A stretch of 64,000 bases of DNA from Diprion similis (lineage: Eukaryota; Arthropoda; Insecta; Hymenoptera; Diprionidae), in assembly GCF_021155765.1 (NCBI RefSeq), contig NC_060114.1, positions 6,944,001-7,008,000 of the forward strand. The letters run 5' to 3'. Position 1 is the first letter of the stretch. Every line of letters starts with the position of its first letter. Both the position numbers and the translations under genes were made by a program. Of the stretch, positions 1-12,406 are shown one piece after another. The notes beneath the pieces were generated by a model. It saw only the letters and a list, made by a program, of their open reading frames with translations, made no database searches and was not told the origin of the DNA.

Positions 1-1872
1 TACGTCGGAATAGTGCCTCATTAAATTGATTGCAGCACTTTTCAAAGTCGTCGAAATTTTCGGCAAAAATCCAAAGGGGTTAGCCTTACTTTTTTGGTCA
101 TTTTTGGAGCCAAAAATTTCTCGTTTCGGAATCGATTTGTATGACCATTTCTAGGGTAATTCGACCACCAGGAACTCAGAAAACACACGAAAAAAAGCGT
201 AGGACTAGCAGCAGAGAAACGACGATTAAAATCATGAGTTTTTTAGCCGTATCTTTTCAGCTATCGCTCGCAGCGTATTGAGACTGCGCTTAATCGATTC
301 CTCTCGCAAAATTACGTCGGAATAGTGCCTCCTCAAATTGATTGCAGCACTTTTCAAAGTCGTCGAAATTCTCGGCAAAAATCCAAAGGGGTTAGCCTTA
401 CTTTTTTCGTCATTTTTGGAGCCAAAAATTTCTCGTTTCGGAATCGATTTGTATGACCATTTCTAGGGTAATTTGACCACCAGGAACTCAGAAAACACAT
501 TAAAAAAAGCGTAGGACTAGCAGCGGAGAAACGACGATGAAAATCATGAGTTTTTTGGCCGTATCTTTCCAGCTATCGCTCGCAGCGTATTGGGACTGCG
601 CTTAATCGATTCCTCTCGCAAAATTACGTCGAAATAGTGCCTCATTAAATTGATTGCAGCACTTTTCAAAGTCGTCGAAATTCTCGGCAAAAATCCAAAG
701 GGGTTAGCCTTACTTTTTTCGTCATTTTTGGAGCCAAAAATTTCTCGTTTCGAAATCGATTTAAATGAACATTCCCAGGGTAATTTGACCACCAGGAACT
801 CAGAAAACACATTAAAAAAAGCGTAGGACTAGCAGCAGAGAAACAACGATTAAAATCATGAGTTTTTTGGCCGTATCTTTCCAGCTATCGCTCGCAGCGT
901 ATTGGGACTGCGCTTAATGGATTCCTCTCGCAAAATTACGTCGGAATAGTGCCTCATTAAATTGATTGCAGCACTTTTCAAAGTCGTCGAAATTTTCGGC
1001 AAAAATCCAAAGGGGTTAGCCTTACTTTTTTGGTCATTTTTGGAGCCAAAAATTTCTCGTTTCGGAATCGATTTGTATGACCATTTCTAGGGTAATTCGA
1101 CCACCAGGAACTCAGAAAACACACGAAAAAAAGCGTAGGACTAGCAGCAGAGAAACGACGATTAAAATCATAAGTTTTTTAGCCGTATCTTTTCAGCTAT
1201 CGCTCGCAGCGTATTGAGACTGCGCTTAATCGATTCCTCTCGCAAAATTACGTCGGAATAGTGCCTCCTCAAATTGATTGCAGCACTTTTCAAAGTCGTC
1301 GAAATTCTCGGCAAAAATCCAAAGGGGTTAGCCTTACTTTTTTCGTCATTTTTGGAGCCAAAAATTTCTCGTTTCGGAATCGATTTGTATGACCATTTCT
1401 AGGGTAATTTGACCACCAGGAACTCAGAAAACACATTAAAAAAAGCGTAGGACTAGCAGCGGAGAAACGACGATGAAAATCATGAGTTTTTTGGCCGTAT
1501 CTTTCCAGCTATCGCTCGCAGCGTATTGGGACTGCGCTTAATCGATTCCTCTCGCAAAATTACGTCGAAATAGTGCCTCATTAAATTGATTGCAGCACTT
1601 TTCAAAGTCGTCGAAATTCTCGGCAAAAATCCAAAGGGGTTAGCCTTACTTTTTTCGTCATTTTTGGAGCCAAAAATTTCTCGTTTCGAAATCGATTTAA
1701 ATGAACATTCCCAGGGTAATTTGACCACCAGGAACTCAGAAAACACATTAAAAAAAGCGTAGGACTAGCAGCAGAGAAACAACGATTAAAATCATGAGTT
1801 TTTTGGCCGTATCTTTCCAGCTATCGCTCGCAGCGTATTGGGACTGCGCTTAATCGATTCCTCTCGCAAAAT
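1..1872. repeat. Higher-order repeat: two copies of a 3-monomer (936-bp) block
   Basis: Positions 1-936 and 937-1872 are almost identical at an offset of exactly 936 bp (3 x 312); the 544-810 segment is repeated base for base at 1480-1746. Differences are few: atgag/ataag near 233 versus 1169, and taatgg/taatcg near 918 versus 1854. Neighbouring monomers are less alike than monomers three apart, the hallmark of recent block duplication. The first copy may start upstream of the window. Confidence 0.9.
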
Positions 1873-3959
1873 TACGTCGAAATAGTGCCTCATTTAATTG
1901 ATTGCAGCACTTTTCAAAGTCGTCGAAATTCTCGGCAAAAATCCAAAGGGGTTAGCCTTACTTTTTTCGTCATTTTTGAAGCCAAAAATTTCTCGTTTCG
2001 AAATCGATTTGAATGACCATTCCCAGGGTAATTCGACCACCAGGAACTCAGAAAACACATTAAAAAAAGCGTAGGACTAGCAGCAGAGAAACGACGATTA
2101 AAATCATGAGTTTTTTGGCCGTATCTTTCCAGCTATCGCTCGCAGCGTATTGGGACTGCGCTTAATCGATTCCTCTCGCAAAATTACGTCGGAATAGTGC
2201 CTCATCAAATTGATTGCAGCACTTTTCAAAGTCTTCGAAATTTTCGGCAAAAATCCAAAGGGGTTAGCCTTACTTTTTTGGCCATTTTCAGAGCTAAAAA
2301 TTTCTCGTCTCGCAATCGATTTGTATGACCATTTCTAGGGTAATTCGACCACCAGGAACTCAGAAAACACACGAAAAAAAGCGTAGGACTAGCAGCAGAG
2401 AAACGACGATTAAAATGATGAGTTTTTCGGCCGTATCTTTTCAGCTATCGCTCGCAGCGTATTGAGACTGCGCTTAATCGATTCCTCTCGCAAAATTACG
2501 TCGGAATAGTGCCTCCTCAAATTGATTGCAGCACTTTTCAAAGTCGTCGAAATTCTCGGCAAAAATCCAAAGGGGTTAGCCTTACTTTTTTCGTCATTTT
2601 TGTAGCCAAAAATTTCTCGTTTCGGAATCGATTTGTATGACCATTTCTAGGGTAATTTGACCACCAGGAACTCAGAAAACACATTAAAAAAAGCGTAGGA
2701 CTAGCAGCGGAGAAACGACGACGAAAATCATGAGTTTTTCGGCCGTAACTTTTCAGCTATCGCTCGCAGCGTATTGGGACTGCGCTTAATCGATTCCTCT
2801 CGCAAAATTACGTCGGAATAGTGCCTCCTCAAATTGATTGCAGCACTTTTCAAAGTCGTCGAAATTTTCGGCAAAAATCCAAAGGGGTTAGCCTTACTTT
2901 TTTGGTCATTTTTGGAGCTAAAAATTTCTCGTCTCGGAATCAATCTGTATGACCATTTCTAGGGTAATTCGACCACCAGGAACTCGGAAAACACATTCAA
3001 AAAAGCGTAGGACTAGCAGCGGAGAAACGACGATTAAAATCATGAGTTTTTTGGCCGTATCTTTTCAGCTATCGCTCGCAGCGTATTGGGACTGCGCTTA
3101 ATCGATTCCTCTCGCAAAATTACGTAGGAATAGTGCCTTATCAAACTGATTGCAGCACTTTTCAAAGTCGTCGAAATTTTCGGCAAAAATCCAAAGGGGT
3201 TAGCCTTACTTTTTTGGTCATTTTTAGAGCCAGAAATTTCTCGTTTCGGAATCGATTTGTATGACCATTTCTAGGGTAATTCGACCACCAGGAACTCAGA
3301 AAACACATTAAAAAAAGCGTAGGACTAGCAGCGGAGAAACGACGATGAAAATCATGAGTTTTTTGGCCGTATCTTTCCAGCTATCGCTCGCAGCGTATTG
3401 GGACTGCGCTTAATGGATTCCTCTCGCAAAATTACGTCGAAATAGTGCCTCATTAAATTGATTGCAGCACTTTTCGAAGTCGTCGAAATTTTCGGCAAAA
3501 ATCCAAAGGGGTTAGCCTTACTTTTTTGGTCATTTTTGGAGCCAAAAATTTTTCGTCTCGGAATCGATTTGTATGACCATTTCTAGGGTAATTCGACCAC
3601 CAGGAACTCAGAAAACACATTAAAAAAAGCGTAGGACTAGCAGCGGAGAAACGACGATGAAAATCATGAGTTTTTTGGCCGTATCTTTCCAGCTATCGCT
3701 CGCAGCGTATTGGGACTGCGCTTAATCGATTCCTCTCGCAAAATTACGTCGGAATAGTGCCTCATCAAATTGATTGCAGCACTTTTCAAAGTCGTCGAAA
3801 TTTTCGGCAAAAATCCAAAGGGGTTCGCCTTACTTTTTTGTTCATTTTTGGAGCTCAAAATTTCTCGTTTCGGAATCGATCTGTATGACCATTTCTAGGG
3901 TAATTCGACCACCAGGAACTCAGAAAACACATTAAAAAAAGCGTAGGACTAGCAGCAGA

Positions 3960-6900
3960 GAAACGACGATTAAAATCATGAGTTTTTTGGCCGTATCTTT
4001 CCAGCTATCGCTCGCAGCGTATTGGGACTGCGCTCAATCGATTCCTCTCGCAAAATTACGTTGGAATAGTGCCTCATCAAATTGATTGCAGCACTTTTCA
4101 AAGTCTTCGAAATTTTCGGCAAAAATCCAAAGGGGTTAGCCTTACTTTTTTGGCCATTTTTAGAGCCAAAAATTTCTCGTTTCGGAATCGATTTGTATGA
4201 CCATTTATAGGGTAATTCGACCACCAGGAACTCAGAAAACACATTAAAAAAAGCGTAGGACTAGCAGCGGAGAAACGACGATGAAAATCATGAGTTTTTT
4301 GGCCGTATCTTTCCAGCTATCGCTCGCAGCGTATTGGGACTGCGCTTAATCGATTCCTCTCGCAAAATTACGTCGGAATAGTGCCTCATCAAATTGATTG
4401 CAGCACTTTTCAAAGTCGTCGAAATTTTCGGCAAAAATCCAAAGGGGTTCGCCTTACTTTTTTGGTCATTTTTGGAGCTAAAAATTTCTCGTTTCGGAAT
4501 CGATCTGTATGACCATTTCTAGGGTAATTTGACCACCAGGAACTCAGAGAGAACATTAAAACAAGCGTAGGACTAGCAGCAGAGAAACGACGATGAAAAT
4601 CATGAGTTTTTCGGCCGTAACTTTTCAGCTATCGCTCGCAGCGTATTGGGACTGCGCTTAATCGATTCCTTTCGCAAAATTACGTCGGAATAGTGCCTCA
4701 TCAAATTGATTGCAGCACTTTTCAAAGTCGTCGAAATTTTCGGCAAAAATCCAAAGGGGTTAGCCTCACTTTTTTGGTCATTTTTGGAGCTAAAAATTTC
4801 TCGTTTCGGAATCGATCTGTATGACCATTTCTAGGGTAATTCGACCACCAGGAACTCAGAAAACACATTAAAAAAAGCGTAGGACTAGCAGAGGAGAAAC
4901 GACGATTAAAATCATGAGTTTTTTGGCCGTATCTTTTCAGCTATCGCTCGCAGCGTATTGGGACTGCGCTTAATCGATTCCTCTCGCAAAATTACGTCGG
5001 AATAGTGCCTCATCAAATTGATTGCAGCCCTTTTCAAAGTCGTCGAAATTTTCGGCAAAAATCTAAAGGGGTTAGCCTTACTTTTTTGGTCATTTTTGGA
5101 GCCAAAAATTTCTCGTTTCGGAATCGATTTGTATGACCATTTCTAGGGTAATTCGACCACCAGGAACTCAGAAAACACATTAAAAAAAGCGTAGGACTAG
5201 CAGCGGAGAAACGACGATGAAAATCATGAGTTTTTTGGCCGTATCTTTCCAGCTATCGCTCGCAGCGTATTGGGACTGCGCTCAATCGATTCCTCTCGCA
5301 AAATTACGTCGGAATAGTGCCTCATCAAATTGATTGCAGCACTTTTCAAAGTCTTCGAAATTTTCGGCAAAAATCCAAAGGGGTTAGCCTTACTTTTTTG
5401 GCCATTTTGAGAGCTAAAAATTTCTCGTCTCGGAATCGATTTGTATGACCATTTCTAGGGTAATTCGACCACCAGGAACTCAGAAAACACATTAAGAAAA
5501 GCGTAGGACTAGCAGCAGAGAAACGACGATTAAAATCATGAGTTTTTTGGCCGTATCTTTCCAGCTATCGCTCGCAGCGTATTGGGACTGCGCTCAATCG
5601 ATTCCTCTCGCAAAATTACGTTGGAATAGTGCCTCATCAAATTGATTGCAGCACTTTTCAAAGTCTTCGAAATTTTCGGCAAAAATCCAAAGGGGTTAGC
5701 CTTACTTTTTTGGCCATTTTTAGAGCCAAAAATTTCTCGTTTCGGAATCGATTTGTATGACCATTTCTAGGGTAATTTGACCACCAGGAACTCAGAGAGA
5801 ACATTAAAACAAGCGTAGGACTAGCAGCAGAGAAACGACGATGAAAATCATGAGTTTTTCGGCCGTAACTTTTCAGCTATCGCTCGCAGCGTATTGGGAC
5901 TGCGCTTAATCGATTCCTTTCGCAAAATTACGTCGGAATAGTGCCTCATCAAATTGATTGCAGCACTTTTCAAAGTCGTCGAAATTTTCGGCAAAAATCC
6001 AAAGGGGTTAGCCTCACTTTTTTGGTCATTTTTGGAGCTAAAAATTTCTCGTTTCGGAATCGATTTGTATGACCATTTCTAGGGTAATTCGACCACCAGG
6101 AACTCAGAAAACACATTAAGAAAAGCGTAGGACTAGCAGCAGAGAAACGACGATTAAAATCATGAGTTTTTTGGCCGTATCTTTCCAGCTATCGCTCGCA
6201 GCGTATTGGGACTGCGCTCAATCGATTCCTCTCGCAAAATTACGTTGGAATAGTGCCTCATCAAATTGATTGCAGCACTTTTCAAAGTCTTCGAAATTTT
6301 CGGCAAAAATCCAAAGGGGTTAGCCTTACTTTTTTGGCCATTTTTAGAGCCAAAAATTTCTCGTTTCGGAATCGATTTGTATGACCATTTATAGGGTAAT
6401 TCGACCACCAGGAACTCAGAAAACACATTAAAAAAAGCGTAGGACTAGCAGCGGAGAAACGACGATGAAAATCATGAGTTTTTTGGCCGTATCTTTCCAG
6501 CTATCGCTCGCAGCGTATTGGGACTGCGCTTAATCGATTCCTCTCGCAAAATTACGTCGGAATAGTGCCTCATCAAATTGATTGCAGCACTTTTCAAAGT
6601 CGTCGAAATTTTCGGCAAAAATCCAAAGGGGTTCGCCTTACTTTTTTGGTCATTTTTGGAGCTAAAAATTTCTCGTTTCGGAATCGATCTGTATGACCAT
6701 TTCTAGGGTAATTTGACCACCAGGAACTCAGAGAGAACATTAAAACAAGCGTAGGACTAGCAGCAGAGAAACGACGATGAAAATCATGAGTTTTTCGGCC
6801 GTAACTTTTCAGCTATCGCTCGCAGCGTATTGGGACTGCGCTTAATCGATTCCTTTCGCAAAATTACGTCGGAATAGTGCCTCATCAAATTGATTGCGGC

Positions 6901-7275
6901 ACTTTTCAAAGTCGTCGAAATTTTCGGCAAAAATCCAAAGGGGTTAGCCTCACTTTTTTGGTCATTTTTGGAGCTAAAAATTTCTCGTTTCGGAATCGAT
7001 CTGTATGACCATTTCTAGGGTAATTCGACCACCAGGAACTCAGAAAACACATTAAAAAAAGCGTAGGACTAGCAGAGGAGAAACGACGATTAAAATCATG
7101 AGTTTTTTGGCCGTATCTTTTCAGCTATCGCTCGCAGCGTATTGGGACTGCGCTTAATCGATTCCTCTCGCAAAATTACGTCGGAATAGTGCCTCATCAA
7201 ATTGATTGCAGCCCTTTTCAAAGTCGTCGAAATTTTCGGCAAAAATCCAAAGGGGTTAGCCTTACTTTTTTGGTC
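3960..7275. repeat. Higher-order repeat: 7-monomer (2184-bp) offset with an internal 4+3 structure
   Basis: A rare variant (aactcagagagaacatt) occurs at about 4541, 5789 and 6725, offsets of 1248 (4 monomers) and 936 (3 monomers), together 2184 bp. Other rare variants (gcagaggag, attgcagccc) recur near 4888/7072 and 5025/7209, also 2184 bp apart. Similarity starts near 3960/6144 and is lost after about 5090/7274. This indicates nested rounds of unequal exchange. Confidence 0.82.
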
Positions 7276-7414
7276 ATTTTTGGAACCAAAAATTTCTCGT
7301 CTCGCAATCGATTTGTATGACCATTTCTAGGGTAATTCGACTACCAGGAACTCAGAGAACACACGAAAAAAAGCGTAGGACTAGCTGCAGAGAAACGACG
7401 ATTAAAATTATGAG

Positions 7415-10400
7415 TTTTTTGGCCGTATCTTTCCAGCTATCGCTCGCAGCGTATTGGGACTGCGCTTAATCGATTCCTCTGGCAAAATTACGTCGGAATA
7501 GTGCCTCATCAAATTGATTGCAGCACTTTTCAAAGTCTTCGAAATTTTCGGCAAAAATCCAAAGGGGTTAGCCTTACTTTTTTGGCCATTTTTGGAGCCA
7601 AAAATTTCTGGTCTCGGAATCGATTTGTATGACCATTTCTAGGGTAATTCGACCACCAGGAACTCAGAAAACACATCAAAAAAAGCGTAGGACTAGCAGC
7701 AGAGAAACGACGATTGAAATCATGAGTTTTTTGGCCGTATCTTTCCAGCTATCGCTCGCAGCGTATTGGGACTGCGCTCAATCGATTCCTCTCGCAAAAT
7801 TACGTCGGAATAGTGCCTCATCAAATTGATTGCAGCACTTTTCAAAGTCTTCGAAATTTTCGGCAAAAATCCAAAGGGGTTAGCCTTACTTTTTTGGCCA
7901 TTTTGAGAGCCAAAAATTTCTCGTCTCGGAATCGATTTGTATGACCATTTCTAGGGTAATTCGACCACCAGGAACTCAGAAAACACATTAAGAAAAGCGT
8001 AGGACTAGCAGCAGAGAAACGACGATTAAAATCATGAGTTTTTTGGCCGTATCTTTTCAGCTATCGCTCGCAGCGTATTGGGACTGCGCTTAATCGATTC
8101 CTCTCGCAAAATTACGTCGGAATAGTGCCTCAACAAATTGATTGCAGCACTTTTTAAAGTCGTCGAAATTTTCGGCAAAAATCCAAAGGGGTTAGCCTTA
8201 CTTTTCTGGTCATTTTTGGAGCCAAAAATTTCTCGTTTCGGAATCGATTTGTATGACCATTTCTAGGGTAGTTCGACCACCAGGAACTCAGAAAACACAT
8301 TAAAAAAAGCGTAGGACTAGCAGCGGAGAAACGACGATGAAAATCATGAGTTTTTTGGCCGTATCTTTCCAGCTATCGCTCGCAGCGTATTGGGACTGCG
8401 CTTAATCGATTCCTCTCGCAAAATTACGTCGGAATAGTGTCTCATTGAATTGATTGCAGCACTTCTCAAAGTCGTCGAAATTTTCGGCAAAAATCCAAAG
8501 GGGTTAGCCTTACTTTTTTGGCCATTATTAGAGCCAAAAATTTCTCGTCTCGGAATCGATTTGTATGACCATTTCTAGGGTAATTCGACCACCAGGAACT
8601 CAGAAAACACATTAAAAAAAGCGTAGGACTAGCAGCGGAGAAACGACGATGAAAATCATGAGTTTTTCGGCCGTAACTTTCCAGCTATCGCTCGCAGCGT
8701 ATTGGGACTGCGCTCAATCGATACCTCTCGCAAAATTACGTCGGAATAGTGCCTCCTCAAATTGATTGCAGCACTTTTCAAAGTCGTCGAAATTTTCGGC
8801 AAAAATCCAAAGGGGTTAGCCTTACTTTTTTGGCCATTTTTGGAGCCAAAAATTTCTCGTCTCGGAATCGATTTGTATGACCATTTCTAGGGTAATTCGA
8901 CCACCAGGAACTCAGAAAACACATCAAAAAAAACGTAGGACTAGCAGCAGAGAAACGACGATTGAAATCATGAGTTTTTTGGCCGTATCTTTTCAGCTAT
9001 CGCTCGCAGCGTATTGGGACTGCGCTCAATCGATTCCTCTCGCAAAATTACGTCGGAATAGTGCCTCATCAAATTGATTGCAGCACTTTTCAAAGTCTTC
9101 GAAATTTTCGGCAAAAATCCAAAGGGGTTAGCCTTACTTTTTTGGCCATTTTTAGAACCAAAAATTTCTCGTCTCGGAATCGATTTGTATGACCATTTCT
9201 AGGGTAATTCGACCACCAGGAACTCAGAAAACACATTAAGAAAAGCGTAGGACCAGCAGCAGAGAAACGACGATTAAAATCATGAGTTTTTTGGCCGTAT
9301 CTTTTCAGCTATCGCTCGCAGCGTATTGGGACTGCGCTTAATCGATTCCTCTCGCAAAATTACGTCGGAATAGTGCCTCATCAAATTGATTGCAGCACTT
9401 TTTAAAGTCGTCGAAATTTTCGGCAAAAATCCAAAGGGGTTCGCCTTACTTTTTTGGTCATTTTTGGAGCTAAAAATTTCTCGTTTCGGAATCGATCTGT
9501 ATGACCATTTCTAGGGTTATTCGACCACCAGGAACTCAGAAAACACATTAAAAAAAGCGTAGGACTAGCAGCGGAGAAACGACGATTAAAATCATAAGTT
9601 TTTTGGCCGTATCTTTTCAGCTATCGCTCGCAGCGTATTGGGACTGCGCTTAATCGATTCCTCTTGCAAAATTACGTCGGAATAGTGCCTCATCAAATTG
9701 ATTGCAGCACTTTTCAAAGTCGTCGAAATTTTCGGCAAAAATCCAAAGGGGTTAGCCTTACTTTTTTGGTCATTTTTGGAGCCAAAAATTTCTCGTTTCG
9801 GAATCGATTTGTATGACCATTTCTAGGGTAATTCGACCACCAGGAACTCAGAAAACACATTAAAAAAAGCGTAGGACTAGCAGCGGAGAAACGACGATGA
9901 AAATCATGAGTTTTTTGGCCGTATCTTTCCAGCTATCGCTCGCAGCGTATTGGGACTGCGCTTAATCGATTCCTCTGGCAAAATTACGTCGGAATAGTGC
10001 CTCATCAAATTGATTGCAGCACTTTTCAAAGTCTTCGAAATTTTCGGCAAAAATCCAAAGGGGTTAGCCTTACTTTTTTGGCCATTTTTGGAGCCAAAAA
10101 TTTCTGGTCTCGGAATCGATTTGTATGACCATTTCTAGGGTAATTCGACCACCAGGAACTCAGAAAACACATCAAAAAAAGCGTAGGACTAGCAGCAGAG
10201 AAACGACGATTGAAATCATGAGTTTTTTGGCCGTATCTTTCCAGCTATCGCTCGCAGCGTATTGGGACTGCGCTCAATCGATTCCTCTCGCAAAATTACG
10301 TCGGAATAGTGCCTCATCAAATTGATTGCAGCACTTTTCAAAGTCTTCGAAATTTTCGGCAAAAATCCAAAGGGGTTAGCCTTACTTTTTTGGCCATTTC

Positions 10401-12406
10401 GAGAGCCAAAAATTTCTCGTCTCGGAATCGATTTGTATGACCATTTCTAGGGTAATTCGACCACCAGGAACTCAGAAAACACATTAAGAAAAGCGTAGGA
10501 CTAGCAGCAGAGAAACGACGATTAAAATCATGAGTTTTTTGGCCGTATCTTTTCAGCTATCGCTCGCAGCGTATTGGGACTGCGCTTAATCGATTCCTCT
10601 CGCAAAATTACGTCGGAATAGTGCCTCAACAAATTGATTGCAGCACTTTTTAAAGTCGTCGAAATTTTCGGCAAAAATCCAAAGGGGTTAGCCTTACTTT
10701 TTTGGTCATTTTTGGAGCCAAAAATTTCTCGTTTCGGAATCGATTTGTATGACCACTTCTAGGGTAGTTCGACCACCAGGAACTCAGAAAACACATTAAA
10801 AAAAGCGTAGGACTAGCAGCGGAGAAACGACGATGAAAATCATGAGTTTTTTGGCCGTATCTTTCCAGCTATCGCTCGCAGCGTATTGGGACTGCGCTTA
10901 ATCGATTCCTCTCGCAAAATTACGTCGGAATAGTGTCTCATTGAATTGATTGCAGCACTTCTCAAAGTCGTCGAAATTTTCGGCAAAAATCCAAAGGGGT
11001 TAGCCTTACTTTTTTGGCCATTTTTAGAGCCAAAAATTTCTCGTCTCGGAATCGATTTGTATGACCATTTCTAGGGTAATTCGACCACCAGGAACTCAGA
11101 AAACACATTAAAAAAAGCGTAGGACTAGCAGCGGAGAAACGACGATGAAAATCATGAGTTTTTCGGCCGTAACTTTCCAGCTATCGCTCGCAGCGTATTG
11201 GGACTGCGCTCAATCGATACCTCTCGCAAAATTACGTCGGAATAGTGCCTCCTCAAATTGATTGCAGCATTTTTCAAAGTCGTCGAAATTTTCGGCAAAA
11301 ATCCAAAGGGGTTAGCCTTACTTTTTTGGCCATTTTTGGAGCCAAAAATTTCTCGTCTCGGAATCGATTTGTATGACCATTTCTAGGGTAATTCGACCAC
11401 CAGGAACTCAGAAAACACATCAAAAAAAACGTAGGACTAGCAGCAGAGAAACGACGATTGAAATCATGAGTTTTTTGGCCGTATCTTTCCAGCTATCGCT
11501 CGCAGCGTATTGGGACTGCGCTCAATCGATTCCTCTCGCAAAATTACGTCGGAATAGTGCCTCATCAAATTGATTGCAGCACTTTTCAAAGTCTTCGAAA
11601 TTTTCGGCAAAAATCCAAAGGGGTTAGCCTTACTTTTTTGGCCATTTTTAGAACCAAAAATTTCTCGTCTCGGAATCGATTCGTATGACCATTTCTAGGG
11701 TAATTCGACCACCAGGAACTCAGAAAACACATTAAGAAAAGCGTAGGACCAGCAGCAGAGAAACGACGATTAAAATCATGAGTTTTTTGGCCGTATCTTT
11801 CCAGCTATCGCTCGCAGCGTATTGGGACTGCGCTTAATTGATTCCTCTCGCAAAATTACGTCGGAATAGTGCCTCATCAAATTGATTGCAGCACTTTTTA
11901 AAGTCGTCGAAATTTTCGGCAAAAATCCAAAGGGGTTCGCCTTACTTTTTTGGTCATTTTTGGAGCTAAAAATTTCTCGTTTCGGAATCGATCTGTATGA
12001 CCATTTCTAGGGTTATTCGACCACCAGGAACTCAGAAAACACATTAAAAAAAGCGTAGGACTAGCAGCGGAGAAACGACGATTAAAATCATAAGTTTTTT
12101 GGCCGTATCTTTTCAGCTATCGCTCGCAGCGTATTGGGACTGCGCTTAATCGATTCCTCTTGCAAAATTACGTCGGAATAGTGCCTCATCAAATTGATTG
12201 CAGCACTTTTCAAAGTCGTCGAAATTTTCGGCAAAAATCCAAAGGGGTTAGCCTTACTTTTTTGGTCATTTTTGGAGCCAAAAATTTCTCGTTTCGGAAT
12301 CGATTTGTATGACCATTTCTAGGGTAATTCGACCACCAGGAACTCAGAAAACACATTAAAAAAAGCGTAGGACTAGCAGCGGAGAAACGACGATGAAAAT
12401 CATGAG
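7415..12406. repeat. Higher-order repeat: two copies of an 8-monomer (2496-bp) block
   Basis: About 7415-9910 and 9911-12406 match at a constant offset of 2496 bp. Private variants are shared in order: cctctggcaaa (7477/9973), tagtgtctcattg (8436/10,932) and cttgcaaaatt. Only scattered single-base differences were noticed (near 8205/10,701, 8527/11,023, 8984/11,480, 9195/11,691). Each block also contains related 4-monomer halves, since the same 201-bp open segment lies at 7629, 8877, 10,125 and 11,373, offsets of 1248 bp. Confidence 0.88.
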
